Assembly (NCBI GenBank): GCA_028291515.1
Contig: JAQGHU010000069.1
Coordinates: 1 to 64,000 of the forward strand
Direction of reading: 5' to 3'
DNA length: 64,000 nt
Origin: Schlesneria sp.
Lineage (GTDB): Bacteria > Planctomycetota > Planctomycetia > Planctomycetales > Planctomycetaceae
Of the stretch, positions 18,752 to 27,337 are shown piece after piece. The position numbers were made by a program, and so were the translations under genes. The notes under the pieces were generated by a model. That model had not been told where the DNA came from. It did not search any database and saw only the letters and a program-made list of their open reading frames with translations. Numbering within the stretch: position 1 is the first letter of the stretch; every line of letters starts with the position of its first letter.

Positions 18752-21259
18752 TTACTTGCGATGCAGACGTGGATAGCACCAGAAGCTGTGATCGTAGTCG
18801 ACATCGCCGAGGTCATCGACTCTCAATTCGATTCGTGCAGTTCGCGGTGGTAGTTTGACATCAATCTTTGCAATGCCGACCTCGGGACTCTGGTAGATCC
18901 GTGTACCATCCGCCCAGACTTCGAACTTGACCAAATTGCTAAACGTCGCCCATCCAATGGCCGTAAAGCGCGACATGTCGCTGGGGACAGCGAATGAAAC
19001 GCTGGAAGGAGCGTGAGCATAGATAAATTCGTGGCACAGTTGCGCATCCCGATAGTCGACCGGTTCGGCATGAGCGATCGGTTGGTTGCGAGTTAGAATA
19101 TTTTTCCACCCAACCTCACTGGATTCGATACTGAATTGAAGAACGCTGCGATCCCCGTCAAGCGCCTTGTCAGCGATCTGTTCGCTCTTCACGGAATGGT
19201 ATCGCGGATAACACCAGTAGACGTGATCACTCACCCAACTCCCCTGATCGTCCGCAATGAGTTCAAGTAACTGCGCTGTTGAGGGGAGATCGAGCTTGAT
19301 TAGATCGACATTCTGAGTCGAATCGTGTAGCAACTTGCCATCGACCAGGATCCGGTATCTGCTTGTTCCACTCCCGCAGTTGTATGCGATCACTGAAAAG
19401 CTTTTGGCCCCCTTCGGAATCGGACACTTCAACCGCGACGGCGCATGAGCTCCATAATAGTCATCGCAGTATTTGAAATCGCGCGATATTCGTGGCCATT
19501 GCCGCGCCAATCGCGGAGGAGTCTCGGGATACTGATTGATCGAGAAATTATTCTCGTATGCTTTTGCAGACAACGGCTTCATGCCTACCATTCTCACGAA
19601 TCCGCTTCGAAGATCTTTTTCTCGATCAACTGCAGTGATTGAGTCGCGCGTCATTGTTCCCGACTGCATCCGAACTCGCACTTTTTGAAACACGAGGTTC
19701 GGGTTCGCAAAACTCCCGACCCAAGCGTGCTGCAAGTTCGTCGTCTTCCATTTTCCGTCATCAACATCGACGAGTGAGGAATAGGCCCCTTCCCACTTGA
19801 AATAGTTCGTTGTCTCATCGAAGTCGACACCGATGCTGGCCTTTTCTCCGTTGTGCATCACCCGAATCAAGATGCGATGCGGTTGACCGTTGGAGAGTGT
19901 TCCCGGGGCATGTGTGAGACCCAACTTGCCATTAATAAAGTCCAGTCGAGAGACCGCGCCGCCGTCAGAACAAAGCAGCATCCGCATCGTGTGGATCCCG
20001 ACCGGGAAGTAGATCGCGATGTCACCGCTTCCTTCGTATCGAGTAAACACGACCTCCATCTCATAGTTGCCGTCGATGATTGCCGCCAGTGGAAACTTGA
20101 CGGAATTACCTTTGCCTAGCTTGATCCCTGCACGTTGGGGAGGTGCCGCCAACTGTTCATTCCAGTTGGTCCCTTTTCCTGTCCAATCGGATCCTTCCGT
20201 CCACTCCAATAGGTCGACCCAATCCGTCTTTTTCGACGTCGTGGAAGGTTCGGGACTTTGGATGGGCGGGGTGCTGGGTGACCCCAGCGTGGCAAGTTCT
20301 TCGATACGTTTGGAAACGACTTGCTTCTTTAGCCCTGACGACAAACTCGGCAGTGCTTGTTCATACCACTGCGCAGCATGGGTGAGCAGTGCGAGTTTGA
20401 CAGCGCCCGTTTCCTTTTGCCCGATGTCCCACCAGACATCCCCGATCACGACCTGGGCCATGGCATCCGTGGGCATCGCTTGTTCAAGCTCTGCAGCTGC
20501 TTTCCACTTCGCATCGCTGGCTTTCACGAGCAGCGGTATCGCTTTCGGCCAATTATCGTCCTGAATGAGATGCCAGCGACCCACAGCTAGATTCGCGACG
20601 GGGTCATCTGGCTTCGTTTGAAGTTTTGCAGCAGCGGCTTGATAAGCCTTCCACTCCTTTTCGCGAGCGGCAATCGCTGCCCTCGCTTCAACAGTCAGCG
20701 GCTTCAGCGCGGCGCCATCGGCGGCCCGACGAAGGACGGCGTCGACCGAACTGAGCAATGACAGAGCTTCAGAAAACTGGTGCTCTTTTGACGCAGCCTG
20801 AGACACCGAGATCGCTTCTTCCACAATCAGTTTGACTCGCGCGTTTGGCTTGCTGGCTTTCAGGAACTCCGTCAGCAGTCGCGTTTTCTCCTTCATCACG
20901 TCGAGCTCAAATGCCTCAACCAGCGCGTTCACGGCCTTCAGCCACTCGTCTGCATCTCCCGTCTGGCTGGCCAGCGAGATGGCCGTCGTTAGTACAACGT
21001 ACCGTTCATCGGCTCCCAAATTCTCGTCAGCCGACGACTCCATCAGCTTGGCCAAGGCCTCCAGTTTCTTCGGGGTACTATCCAAACGAGGCAGGTCGTA
21101 GCCATCTTCCAAGAGTTTAGTGAGCTCTTTCTGTTTCTCGGCCGGGGGAACCGGTGCCCGCGTCTGGGCGAAACTGGCCGTGGCAGTCAGCAAGAACAAC
21201 AACAGGATCTGAAGAGATGCGGTGCGTCTCGCTATTTCTAAACAGAACGAATAGATCAT
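18752..21259 (-). CDS. Secreted NPCBM-type multidomain protein, copy 1 of a tandem pair
   Basis: 835 residues with a signal peptide (MIYSFCLEIARRTASLQ...ASFAQ). The domain order is the same as its paralogue 9 bp downstream: N-terminal helical region, lectin-like beta domain ('DGNYEMEVVFTRYEGSGDIAIYFPVGIHTM'), and two C-terminal NPCBM-like modules ending 'YWCYPRYH' and 'FWCYPRLHRK'. The helical N-terminus is nearly identical between copies ('ENLGADERYVVLTTAISLASQTG'). The linker near residues 320-360 and the central domain differ most. The two genes form one transcription unit and surely arose by tandem duplication. Proposed role: binding extracellular glycans. The assignment of the modules is by pattern only. 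Confidence 0.7.
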   Translation of the reverse strand: MIYSFCLEIARRTASLQILLLFLLTATASFAQTRAPVPPAEKQKELTKLLEDGYDLPRLDSTPKKLEALAKLMESSADENLGADERYVVLTTAISLASQTGDADEWLKAVNALVEAFELDVMKEKTRLLTEFLKASKPNARVKLIVEEAISVSQAASKEHQFSEALSLLSSVDAVLRRAADGAALKPLTVEARAAIAAREKEWKAYQAAAAKLQTKPDDPVANLAVGRWHLIQDDNWPKAIPLLVKASDAKWKAAAELEQAMPTDAMAQVVIGDVWWDIGQKETGAVKLALLTHAAQWYEQALPSLSSGLKKQVVSKRIEELATLGSPSTPPIQSPEPSTTSKKTDWVDLLEWTEGSDWTGKGTNWNEQLAAPPQRAGIKLGKGNSVKFPLAAIIDGNYEMEVVFTRYEGSGDIAIYFPVGIHTMRMLLCSDGGAVSRLDFINGKLGLTHAPGTLSNGQPHRILIRVMHNGEKASIGVDFDETTNYFKWEGAYSSLVDVDDGKWKTTNLQHAWVGSFANPNLVFQKVRVRMQSGTMTRDSITAVDREKDLRSGFVRMVGMKPLSAKAYENNFSINQYPETPPRLARQWPRISRDFKYCDDYYGAHAPSRLKCPIPKGAKSFSVIAYNCGSGTSRYRILVDGKLLHDSTQNVDLIKLDLPSTAQLLELIADDQGSWVSDHVYWCYPRYHSVKSEQIADKALDGDRSVLQFSIESSEVGWKNILTRNQPIAHAEPVDYRDAQLCHEFIYAHAPSSVSFAVPSDMSRFTAIGWATFSNLVKFEVWADGTRIYQSPEVGIAKIDVKLPPRTARIELRVDDLGDVDYDHSFWCYPRLHRK

Positions 21260-21402
21260 TCACCGCATCCCCGAGTAGGTCTTATAGATCGACTCTAAGC
21301 CTCAACGCCAATCGCATCAATACATTCGAGAATCCCCGGAACTCAGTCAAGCGGCGGCGGGATAATGATCACTGGAAACTCCGAGGCCTGGCGAGTCTGA
21401 AA

Positions 21403-21990
21403 TTAGACGGTTACAAGCTCGGCTCGCATTCGGTCCCACAGATCGCGGATTTGCAGCCGATCAGCCCATTCCTCGATGTACGTGTTGTCGAGTCGGTTCT
21501 GTTGAGCTTTCAGAATTCCAGCGATATCTCGCCACTGTCTCTCAGATGTCTCGTTCCCCTTGCGAAACCAAATCAACTTGTGCAAAACAACATCTTCGGG
21601 GGTTGCGAACCAGACGGATAGCGCCTCGTCTCCAAACGCCACTTCCCGAGTCACGCGACGCTTCAGAACAGAAGTGTTAAAAACGTCGCCTTTGCTGACA
21701 AAAATGTCGATCTTCATCGCGGTCGCATAATGGATCAGATTAAACGATCTGCCAGACTGAGCAGCAGTCCGCATCGCGGATTCGCTGACGTAGAATTCTC
21801 CGTCCCATTTCGTCGCGAGTTCGTGAACAGCCGACTCCGACAAATCGACCCCCAGGTCAATGTCGAGTGTCGATCGAGGTTCACCGTAGATGGAACTGGC
21901 AACTGAACCACCGATGTAGTATGCAATCCCCAACCGGTCAAACTGCACGACCACAGGACGAAGCGCTGGGAGCAACTCGATCAGACTCAT
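21403..21990 (-). CDS. Nucleotidyltransferase-fold protein, possible toxin-like partner
   Basis: 195 residues with a minimal nucleotidyltransferase (pol-beta/AbiEii-like) active-site pattern: 'YYIGGSVASSIYGEPRSTLDIDLGVDL', in which G27-G28-S29 is followed by D43-I-D45. A further 'MKIDIFV' supplies the third acidic position. The C-terminal half 'TPEDVVLHKLIWFRKGNETSERQWRDIAGIL' matches the helical tail of nucleotidyltransferase proteins annotated near AbiEii. The start overlaps the stop of the preceding small gene (ATGA). The pairing recalls toxin-antitoxin or antiphage nucleotidyltransferase operons. Such genes are also common as lone housekeeping-like orphans, so the role stays open. Confidence 0.75.
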   Translation of the reverse strand: MSLIELLPALRPVVVQFDRLGIAYYIGGSVASSIYGEPRSTLDIDLGVDLSESAVHELATKWDGEFYVSESAMRTAAQSGRSFNLIHYATAMKIDIFVSKGDVFNTSVLKRRVTREVAFGDEALSVWFATPEDVVLHKLIWFRKGNETSERQWRDIAGILKAQQNRLDNTYIEEWADRLQIRDLWDRMRAELVTV

Positions 21991-22235
21991 TCTCGATCTC
22001 TTTCGAGTCGCTGGCGCATTCCCTCGGCCAACTCGCGTCCATAATTCATCTCGACGAAATGCAGATCGACATCCCGCTCGCTGTAGTCAGGATGCCGCTC
22101 GCGAATTCCTTGTCGGCAGAGCGAAACGACGGCTGATGTCAGCGATTGAACGAGGCGAAATTTGTCCGAGATAGAAGCGCGACGAAGCAACTCCATTTGA
22201 ACTGCGGCAGCTTCGGGATCGGTATCAGTCAGCAT
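21987..22235 (-). CDS. Small helical partner of the nucleotidyltransferase-fold gene
   Basis: 82 residues from the ATG at 22235 (MLTDTDPEAAAVQMELLRRASISDKFRLVQSLT). It is entirely helical and charged, with the pattern '(R)RASISDKF ... RQGIRERHPDYSERDVDLHFVEMNYGRELA', a small uncharacterised type that often precedes nucleotidyltransferase-fold genes. It is coupled to the next gene by a four-base overlap. A longer in-frame extension upstream looks non-coding. By position it could be an antitoxin or accessory subunit, but no DNA-binding motif is evident. Confidence 0.65.
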   Translation of the reverse strand: MLTDTDPEAAAVQMELLRRASISDKFRLVQSLTSAVVSLCRQGIRERHPDYSERDVDLHFVEMNYGRELAEGMRQRLERDRE

Positions 22236-22360
22236 TCTGTCAGCTTCCAGTGTCAGTGCGGGTTCGCAAGCGCTCACAGAAGCGCATCGTACCACCTTCC
22301 GGCAGATTGCAAAACCGCTTATCGAGGCCGAATCAGTAAGCTCGTCTTTGATCACTGCCA

Positions 22361-22963
22361 TCACTGATAAATCACCACCAGAAACACGGTCGCTTCACTC
22401 TTGCCAAGGTTTTCGATCGCGTGCGAGACATCGGCGCGGTAAGTCGTCGAATCGCCCTTGTTGAGTTCCGCGGAATCATTGGCCGACTGGATCCGCACGC
22501 GCCCCTGCTCGACTGTAAGAAACTCTCGTGTTCCCTGAAAATGGGGAGCACTTCGCAGGACTCCCCCTGCCTTGAGACGGACCTGATAAAACTCCACATC
22601 CTTCTCGAGATTCAAAGGTGACAGCGTGCGGATTTCGACATGTTCATCCGAACGAAACAGATGCTCGCGATCGTCGGAGCGAATGACATGGATCGAAGTC
22701 GAGGCCGCGGGGATCTCGACGAACTCGGCCAGCGACATGCCAAACGCTTGAGCAATCTTGCACGTGACGGCCAGCGTCGGATTCGCCTGATTGCGTTCGA
22801 TCTGACTGAGCATCGAGCGACTCACGCCGGATGCTGTGGCCAACTGCTCCAGCGACCAGACGCGTTGTTGTCGCATCTGCTTCACACGCTGTGAAATCTG
22901 GCCGCTGATCGGATCAACAGCCTCGGCGACTTTGGCGGGTGAGGTGGGCTTCTTGCCGGGCAT
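22361..22963 (-). CDS. XRE-family regulator with C-terminal cupin domain
   Basis: 200 residues from the ATG at 22963 (MPGKKPTSPAKV). An HTH of the Xre/Cro type lies at about residues 24-80 ('RVKQMRQQRVWSLEQLATASGVSRSMLSQIERNQANPTLAVTCKIAQAFGMSLAEF'). A cupin sensor follows at about 120-195 ('LKAGGVLRSAPHFQGTREFLTVEQGRVRI...'), the PuuR-like architecture. It is divergent from tdh with about 135 bp between the starts, so it probably senses a small amine or amino-acid derivative and controls the threonine-catabolism cluster. The much longer open frame that continues upstream runs antisense through tdh and is not coding. Confidence 0.9.
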   Translation of the reverse strand: MPGKKPTSPAKVAEAVDPISGQISQRVKQMRQQRVWSLEQLATASGVSRSMLSQIERNQANPTLAVTCKIAQAFGMSLAEFVEIPAASTSIHVIRSDDREHLFRSDEHVEIRTLSPLNLEKDVEFYQVRLKAGGVLRSAPHFQGTREFLTVEQGRVRIQSANDSAELNKGDSTTYRADVSHAIENLGKSEATVFLVVIYQ

Positions 22964-23098
22964 TACGGATTTCCACGATAATGGATTTCTTGTCTTGCAA
23001 ACAAAACGAGCTCTGTCTAGCATACCGCACGTGCGATCCAAGATACAGGATGACAGCAAGTCGTCGATGACAACCTCAGCGCGATAAGGAGTCGGCTC

Positions 23099-24124
23099 GT
23101 GAAAGCACTGGTCAAGCGGGAAGCGGCAGTTGGACTGTGGCTCGAAGATATTCCCGAGCCAACGATCGGGATCAACGATGTCCTGATCAAGATCCTCAAG
23201 ACCGGGATCTGCGGCACGGACGTTCATATCTATAAGTGGGACGCGTGGGCTCAAAAAACGATCCCCGTTCCGATGGCCGTCGGTCACGAGTTTGTGGGTG
23301 AGGTCGTCGAGGTCGGCTCGAACGTGACTGACTTTCATCCCGGTGAGATCGTCAGTGGCGAAGGTCATGTGGTCTGTGGTACCTGTCGCAACTGCCTGGC
23401 GGGTCGACGCCACTTGTGTGCTCACACGAAAGGGGTCGGAGTTAACCGCCCCGGTGCATTCGCCGAATACCTCTCGCTGCCCATGACCAACGTCTGGCAT
23501 CACGCTCCCGATATCGATCAGGAAGTCGCGTCGATCTTCGATCCCTTCGGGAACGCGGTTCATACAGCTCTCAGCTTTGATGTCCTGGGCGAAGATGTTC
23601 TGATCACCGGCGCAGGACCCATCGGTGTGATGGCCGCTGCGATCGTGCGACACGCGGGGGCTCGACATGTCGTCGTCACCGATCTGAATCCGTATCGACT
23701 CGCCTTGGCCAAGAAGATGGGGGCCACTGTTGCAGTTGATCCTCGTGAAACTTCGCTTGCCGAAGTGCAGAAGCAACTCGGTATGAGGGAAGGATTCGAT
23801 GTCGGCCTGGAAATGTCCGGCAATCCTTCGGCCTTCAACAGCTTGATCGCGAGCATGGCTCACGGCGGCAAGATTGCGATGCTGGGGATCCCCGAAAAAG
23901 AGATCGCGATCGACTGGAATATCGTCGTCTTCAACATGCTCACCATCAAGGGAATTTATGGCCGCGAGATGTATGAAACGTGGTACAAAATGACCGTGAT
24001 GCTGCAGAGCGGTCTGGACATCAAGCCGGTGATCACGCATCGCTTTCACTACACGGACTTCCAAAAGGGATTCGACGCGATGCTGTCGGGTCAATGCGGT
24101 AAGGTCGTGTTGGACTGGGCGTAA
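23099..24124 (+). CDS. tdh: L-threonine 3-dehydrogenase
   Basis: 341 residues, zinc-dependent medium-chain dehydrogenase: L-threonine + NAD+ to 2-amino-3-ketobutyrate. The catalytic zinc and proton-relay residues lie in '[10 protein letters not shown]' (C38, T40, H43). '[12 protein letters not shown]' is present, and the structural zinc lobe shows four cysteines in '[15 protein letters not shown]'. The Rossmann motif is '[16 protein letters not shown]'. Family-typical '[16 protein letters not shown]' supports threonine rather than sorbitol or alcohol as substrate. It starts with GTG, preceded by AAGGAG. Kbl, encoded 2 kb downstream, takes the product onward to glycine and acetyl-CoA. Confidence 0.95.
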   Translation: MKALVKREAAVGLWLEDIPEPTIGINDVLIKILKTGICGTDVHIYKWDAWAQKTIPVPMAVGHEFVGEVVEVGSNVTDFHPGEIVSGEGHVVCGTCRNCLAGRRHLCAHTKGVGVNRPGAFAEYLSLPMTNVWHHAPDIDQEVASIFDPFGNAVHTALSFDVLGEDVLITGAGPIGVMAAAIVRHAGARHVVVTDLNPYRLALAKKMGATVAVDPRETSLAEVQKQLGMREGFDVGLEMSGNPSAFNSLIASMAHGGKIAMLGIPEKEIAIDWNIVVFNMLTIKGIYGREMYETWYKMTVMLQSGLDIKPVITHRFHYTDFQKGFDAMLSGQCGKVVLDWA

Positions 24125-24175
24125 AGTTGATATGAATCGACCACGGAATACACTGAAGTCACGAAAGAAGCGATC

Positions 24176-25123
24176 ATGCTCGATGCCGACTATCAACCCA
24201 AGCGACCTCGCGCGGCGGCCGTGCTGTCGCTGATTGGGAACACTCCGCTGGTCCCGCTGGTCTTCCAGAGCGAAGGGATCACGATCTATGCCAAGTGTGA
24301 GTTCCTGAATCCCAGCGGCAGCATCAAGGACCGGCTCGCCAAGACCGTCTTGGTCGATGCCGAACGCAGGAGCCTACTGACGCCCGATTCCGTGATCCTG
24401 GAATGCTCCAGCGGGAACACGGGTATCGCGTTGTCGATGCTCGGCGCCGCGATGGGCTATCGCGTGACCATCCTGATGTCGCAAGGGGCCAGCGTCGAGC
24501 GGCGACATTTGATCCAGCAAATGGGAGCCGAGCTGATCCTCTTTCAAAGCGAAGGCCGTTATCAGACGGGCATCGACATGTCTCGCGAGATGGCCGCGAA
24601 GGACAGCCGCTATTTCCTGCCGCGGCAGTTTGAAAACGTGCTGAACGTTGAAGATCATCAGCACACGACCGGCCAGGAAATCATCCGACAGTTGTCTGGT
24701 CCGGTCGATGCGTTCGTCACCGGGTATGGCACGGGCGGGACATTGGCCGGGGTCGGAAAAGCGATTAAGGCTCATTACCCGCAGTCCAAGATCTACGCGA
24801 TGGAACCGGCCGAAGCGGCGTTGCTGGCGGGTGAAATGCCTTGCTGCCACATGATCGAAGGAGTCGCCGACGGCTTCCTGCCGCCGCTGCTGCAAGACGC
24901 CCCACTGGATGGCGGAGTGAAAGTGAGCAGTAAAGACGCGATGGCCATGACCAAGCGACTGCATCGCGAGTTCGGTCTGCTGGTCGGCACGTCGTCCGGA
25001 GCCAACGTCGCCGCAGCGCTGAAGCTGGCCAGCGAACTTGGCCCCGATCGAAGAGTCGTCACCCTGCTCTGCGATCGAGCCGAACGCTATTTTAGTACCG
25101 CTTTGTTTGAACGTTTGAAATGA
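24176..25123 (+). CDS. Cysteine synthase-family PLP enzyme
   Basis: 315 residues of fold-type II PLP enzyme, CysK/CysM branch. 'NTPLVPLVF' leads into the PLP lysine in 'NPSGSIKDR' (K51). The substrate-binding loop is 'SSGNTG' (79-84) and the phosphate-binding loop is 'GYGTGGTLAGVG'. 'VGTSSGANVAAAL' is the family's C-terminal signature. It normally makes cysteine from O-acetylserine and sulfide. In this place, between tdh and kbl, a different beta-replacement or elimination is possible, for example on a serine or threonine derivative. The Shine-Dalgarno region (GAAAGAAG) is part of a 'ccacggaa...cacgaaagaag' spacer repeat. Confidence 0.85.
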   Translation: MLDADYQPKRPRAAAVLSLIGNTPLVPLVFQSEGITIYAKCEFLNPSGSIKDRLAKTVLVDAERRSLLTPDSVILECSSGNTGIALSMLGAAMGYRVTILMSQGASVERRHLIQQMGAELILFQSEGRYQTGIDMSREMAAKDSRYFLPRQFENVLNVEDHQHTTGQEIIRQLSGPVDAFVTGYGTGGTLAGVGKAIKAHYPQSKIYAMEPAEAALLAGEMPCCHMIEGVADGFLPPLLQDAPLDGGVKVSSKDAMAMTKRLHREFGLLVGTSSGANVAAALKLASELGPDRRVVTLLCDRAERYFSTALFERLK

Positions 25124-25133
25124 AACGGCGGCG

Positions 25134-26054
25134 ATGTCAGCAGACATTGATAGCGAATCCGAAGCAGAAAAAACGGTACCAGTCGGCAAGTCGTCGATTC
25201 TGGGATGCGCGATCGTTCTCAGCATTGCTGCTCTTCAAGTTGCTGGACTTGTCTCCTGGTTGTTAGTTGGATTTGAGACACCCGTAAGAATTTGCCATGC
25301 TGTTTTTTTAATCGTCCATCTCTGTGCATTGACTGCGGCGATCTACTTTTGGCGGCCTGGAATCGAATTTGTGTCTGTGAGTTCGGATGGCTGGTCAAAA
25401 AGGGTCGAGTTTGTCCTGAATCGGCTGCTGCCGGTCGTCGTTGTCGGGATCTGGTCAATGAGTGTCGTGGCTTTGCTCTGGCCTCCTGCGCCAGGGAAGA
25501 GTGCCTTTGCGGGCATTGCTTTCTCATCTTCGGCCCTCTTAGCCTTTGTCGAAGTCTTTTTATTCCTGAAATCTCGGGGAGATGTTTCTTCTCGCGAAAT
25601 CTATCGCTCTATGAAATCAAAGAACTACGAACGCGCTCTCGAACTCCTGGAACCAAAGATTGCTGGAGATGCAACCAGTCCTCATCAGGTCATGGATGCA
25701 GCTACCTGTCACATGCGGTTGGGGAATTTCGAGGAAGCGAACAAACTGGCCGAGCGAGCTGTGGCGATTTCCGATCGACAACCATCCCTTCTGAATAACG
25801 TTGCAGTCCTCTATTTCGAACAAAATCGCTTTGAGGAAGCGTTGGTTTTGCTCGATGAAGCCGAGATAAAAGATCGAAAACATTTCCTGTTTTGGAACAA
25901 GTGCTTCTGTCTGCATAAATTGAATAGAACTGAAGAGGCGCGCGTCGCATGGTCTCAGTTGAAGAAAACGGCGAAATCGTATGAATTGCGATCGCTTAGA
26001 TCTGACGCCCGCTGTCAAGAAATAATAAAAGATCTCGAAAATGGCTCCCGGTAA
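25134..26054 (+). CDS. Membrane protein with C-terminal TPR-like repeats
   Basis: 306 residues, ten bases after the cysteine-synthase-like gene. The N-terminal half has four hydrophobic helices (about 20-42, 50-70, 92-112, 118-140). The C-terminal half (about 160-300) is cytoplasmic TPR-like ('AATCHMRLGNFEEANKLAERAVAISDRQPSLLNNVAVLYFEQNRFEEALVLLDEAEI'). No enzymatic motif is seen. It lies inside the threonine cluster without an obvious metabolic function and may be a bystander carried in the operon. The base composition is slightly more A-T rich than its neighbours. Confidence 0.7.
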   Translation: MSADIDSESEAEKTVPVGKSSILGCAIVLSIAALQVAGLVSWLLVGFETPVRICHAVFLIVHLCALTAAIYFWRPGIEFVSVSSDGWSKRVEFVLNRLLPVVVVGIWSMSVVALLWPPAPGKSAFAGIAFSSSALLAFVEVFLFLKSRGDVSSREIYRSMKSKNYERALELLEPKIAGDATSPHQVMDAATCHMRLGNFEEANKLAERAVAISDRQPSLLNNVAVLYFEQNRFEEALVLLDEAEIKDRKHFLFWNKCFCLHKLNRTEEARVAWSQLKKTAKSYELRSLRSDARCQEIIKDLENGSR

Positions 26055-26143
26055 CAATTGGGACGACGATGTTGGATATTGAAGATTGATTTATTAGTGT
26101 GCCGAGTCTTTCGGGTGGTGGTCTTCGCAGCGGAGGTAGGTTC

Positions 26144-27334
26144 ATGTACGGCGACTTTCAGGCTCACATTGCGGGGCAACTCGACGAGATCAAGCAGAAC
26201 GGTTTGTATAAGTCCGAGCGGGTCATCTCGACGCCGCAGGGGACGTTTGTCCGCGTGGCCGATGGCCAACCGGTGCTGAACCTGTGTGCGAACAACTATC
26301 TGGGTTTGGCTCAGCATCCCGAAGTGAGGGAATCCGCAAAGAAGGCACTGGATGATTGGGGCTATGGGTGCGCTTCCGTGCGGTTCATCTGTGGAACGCA
26401 GGGGATCCATAAGCAGCTTGAAGGTCGCTTGTCCGAGTTCCTGAAGACCGATGATACGATCCTGTATTCCAGTTGCTTCGATGCCAACGGTGGCCTGTTT
26501 GAGACGCTGCTCGGTACCGAAGATGCCGTGATTTCGGACGAACTCAATCATGCGAGCATCATCGATGGCGTGCGGCTGTGTAAGGCTCAGCGTTATCGCT
26601 ACAAGAACAATGACATGTCCGATCTGGAGGCCAAGTTGAAAGAAGCGGTGGCTGCGAAGGCTCGGTTCAAGCTGATCGCGACCGATGGCGTCTTTTCGAT
26701 GGACGGCTACATCGCCAACTTGCCGGCTATTTGTGAGCTGGCTGATAAGTACGACGCCCTGGTCATGGTCGATGATTCACATGCGGTTGGCTTCACCGGT
26801 CCCACTGGCCGGGGGACTCACGAACTTCATGGCGTGATGGACCGCATCGACATCCTGACCGGCACGTTGGGCAAGGCTCTTGGTGGAGCGAGTGGCGGCT
26901 ATACCAGCGGTCGCAAGGAGATCATTGAATACTTACGGCAGCGGTCTCGGCCTTACTTGTTTTCGAACACACTCCCACCTCCGATTGCAGCCGGCTCGAT
27001 CAAAGCACTCGACCTATTGAGTCGCTCGACTGAGCTTCGGGACAAGCTCGAAACGAACACGAAGTACTTTCGGGAATCAATGTCTTCGCTGGGTTACACC
27101 ATCCTGCCGGGGACTCACCCGATCTCACCGATCATGCTGGGCGATGCGGCGTTCGCGGCCAAGGTTGCTGAGGCGATGTTGAAAAAGGGCGTCTATGTGA
27201 TTGCCTTTAGTTTTCCTGTGGTGCCTCAAGGTAAGGCTCGTATTCGGACTCAGATCTCGGCGGCTCATTCTCGAGAAGACCTTGAATTCGCGGTGAAATC
27301 CTTCGGTGAAGTGAAACGGGAATTGGGTTTCTAA
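26144..27334 (+). CDS. kbl: Glycine C-acetyltransferase (2-amino-3-ketobutyrate CoA ligase)
   Basis: 396 residues of the alpha-oxoamine synthase family, cleaving 2-amino-3-ketobutyrate with CoA to glycine and acetyl-CoA. Seen: '[38 protein letters not shown]', '[18 protein letters not shown]', and the PLP lysine in '[18 protein letters not shown]'. The C-terminal '[23 protein letters not shown]' is also present. The start at ATG 26144 has a strong CGGAGGT ribosome site. An earlier in-frame start would be 15 codons upstream. It forms the Tdh/Kbl threonine-to-glycine pathway with tdh and probably comes under the XRE-cupin regulator. Confidence 0.95.
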   Translation: MYGDFQAHIAGQLDEIKQNGLYKSERVISTPQGTFVRVADGQPVLNLCANNYLGLAQHPEVRESAKKALDDWGYGCASVRFICGTQGIHKQLEGRLSEFLKTDDTILYSSCFDANGGLFETLLGTEDAVISDELNHASIIDGVRLCKAQRYRYKNNDMSDLEAKLKEAVAAKARFKLIATDGVFSMDGYIANLPAICELADKYDALVMVDDSHAVGFTGPTGRGTHELHGVMDRIDILTGTLGKALGGASGGYTSGRKEIIEYLRQRSRPYLFSNTLPPPIAAGSIKALDLLSRSTELRDKLETNTKYFRESMSSLGYTILPGTHPISPIMLGDAAFAAKVAEAMLKKGVYVIAFSFPVVPQGKARIRTQISAAHSREDLEFAVKSFGEVKRELGF

Positions 27335-27337
27335 CGG

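Noticed and set aside
22964-24196. Open frame extending the XRE-cupin gene to 611 codons
   Set aside because: The extra 410 codons run antisense through tdh; the regulator's natural start is ATG 22963.
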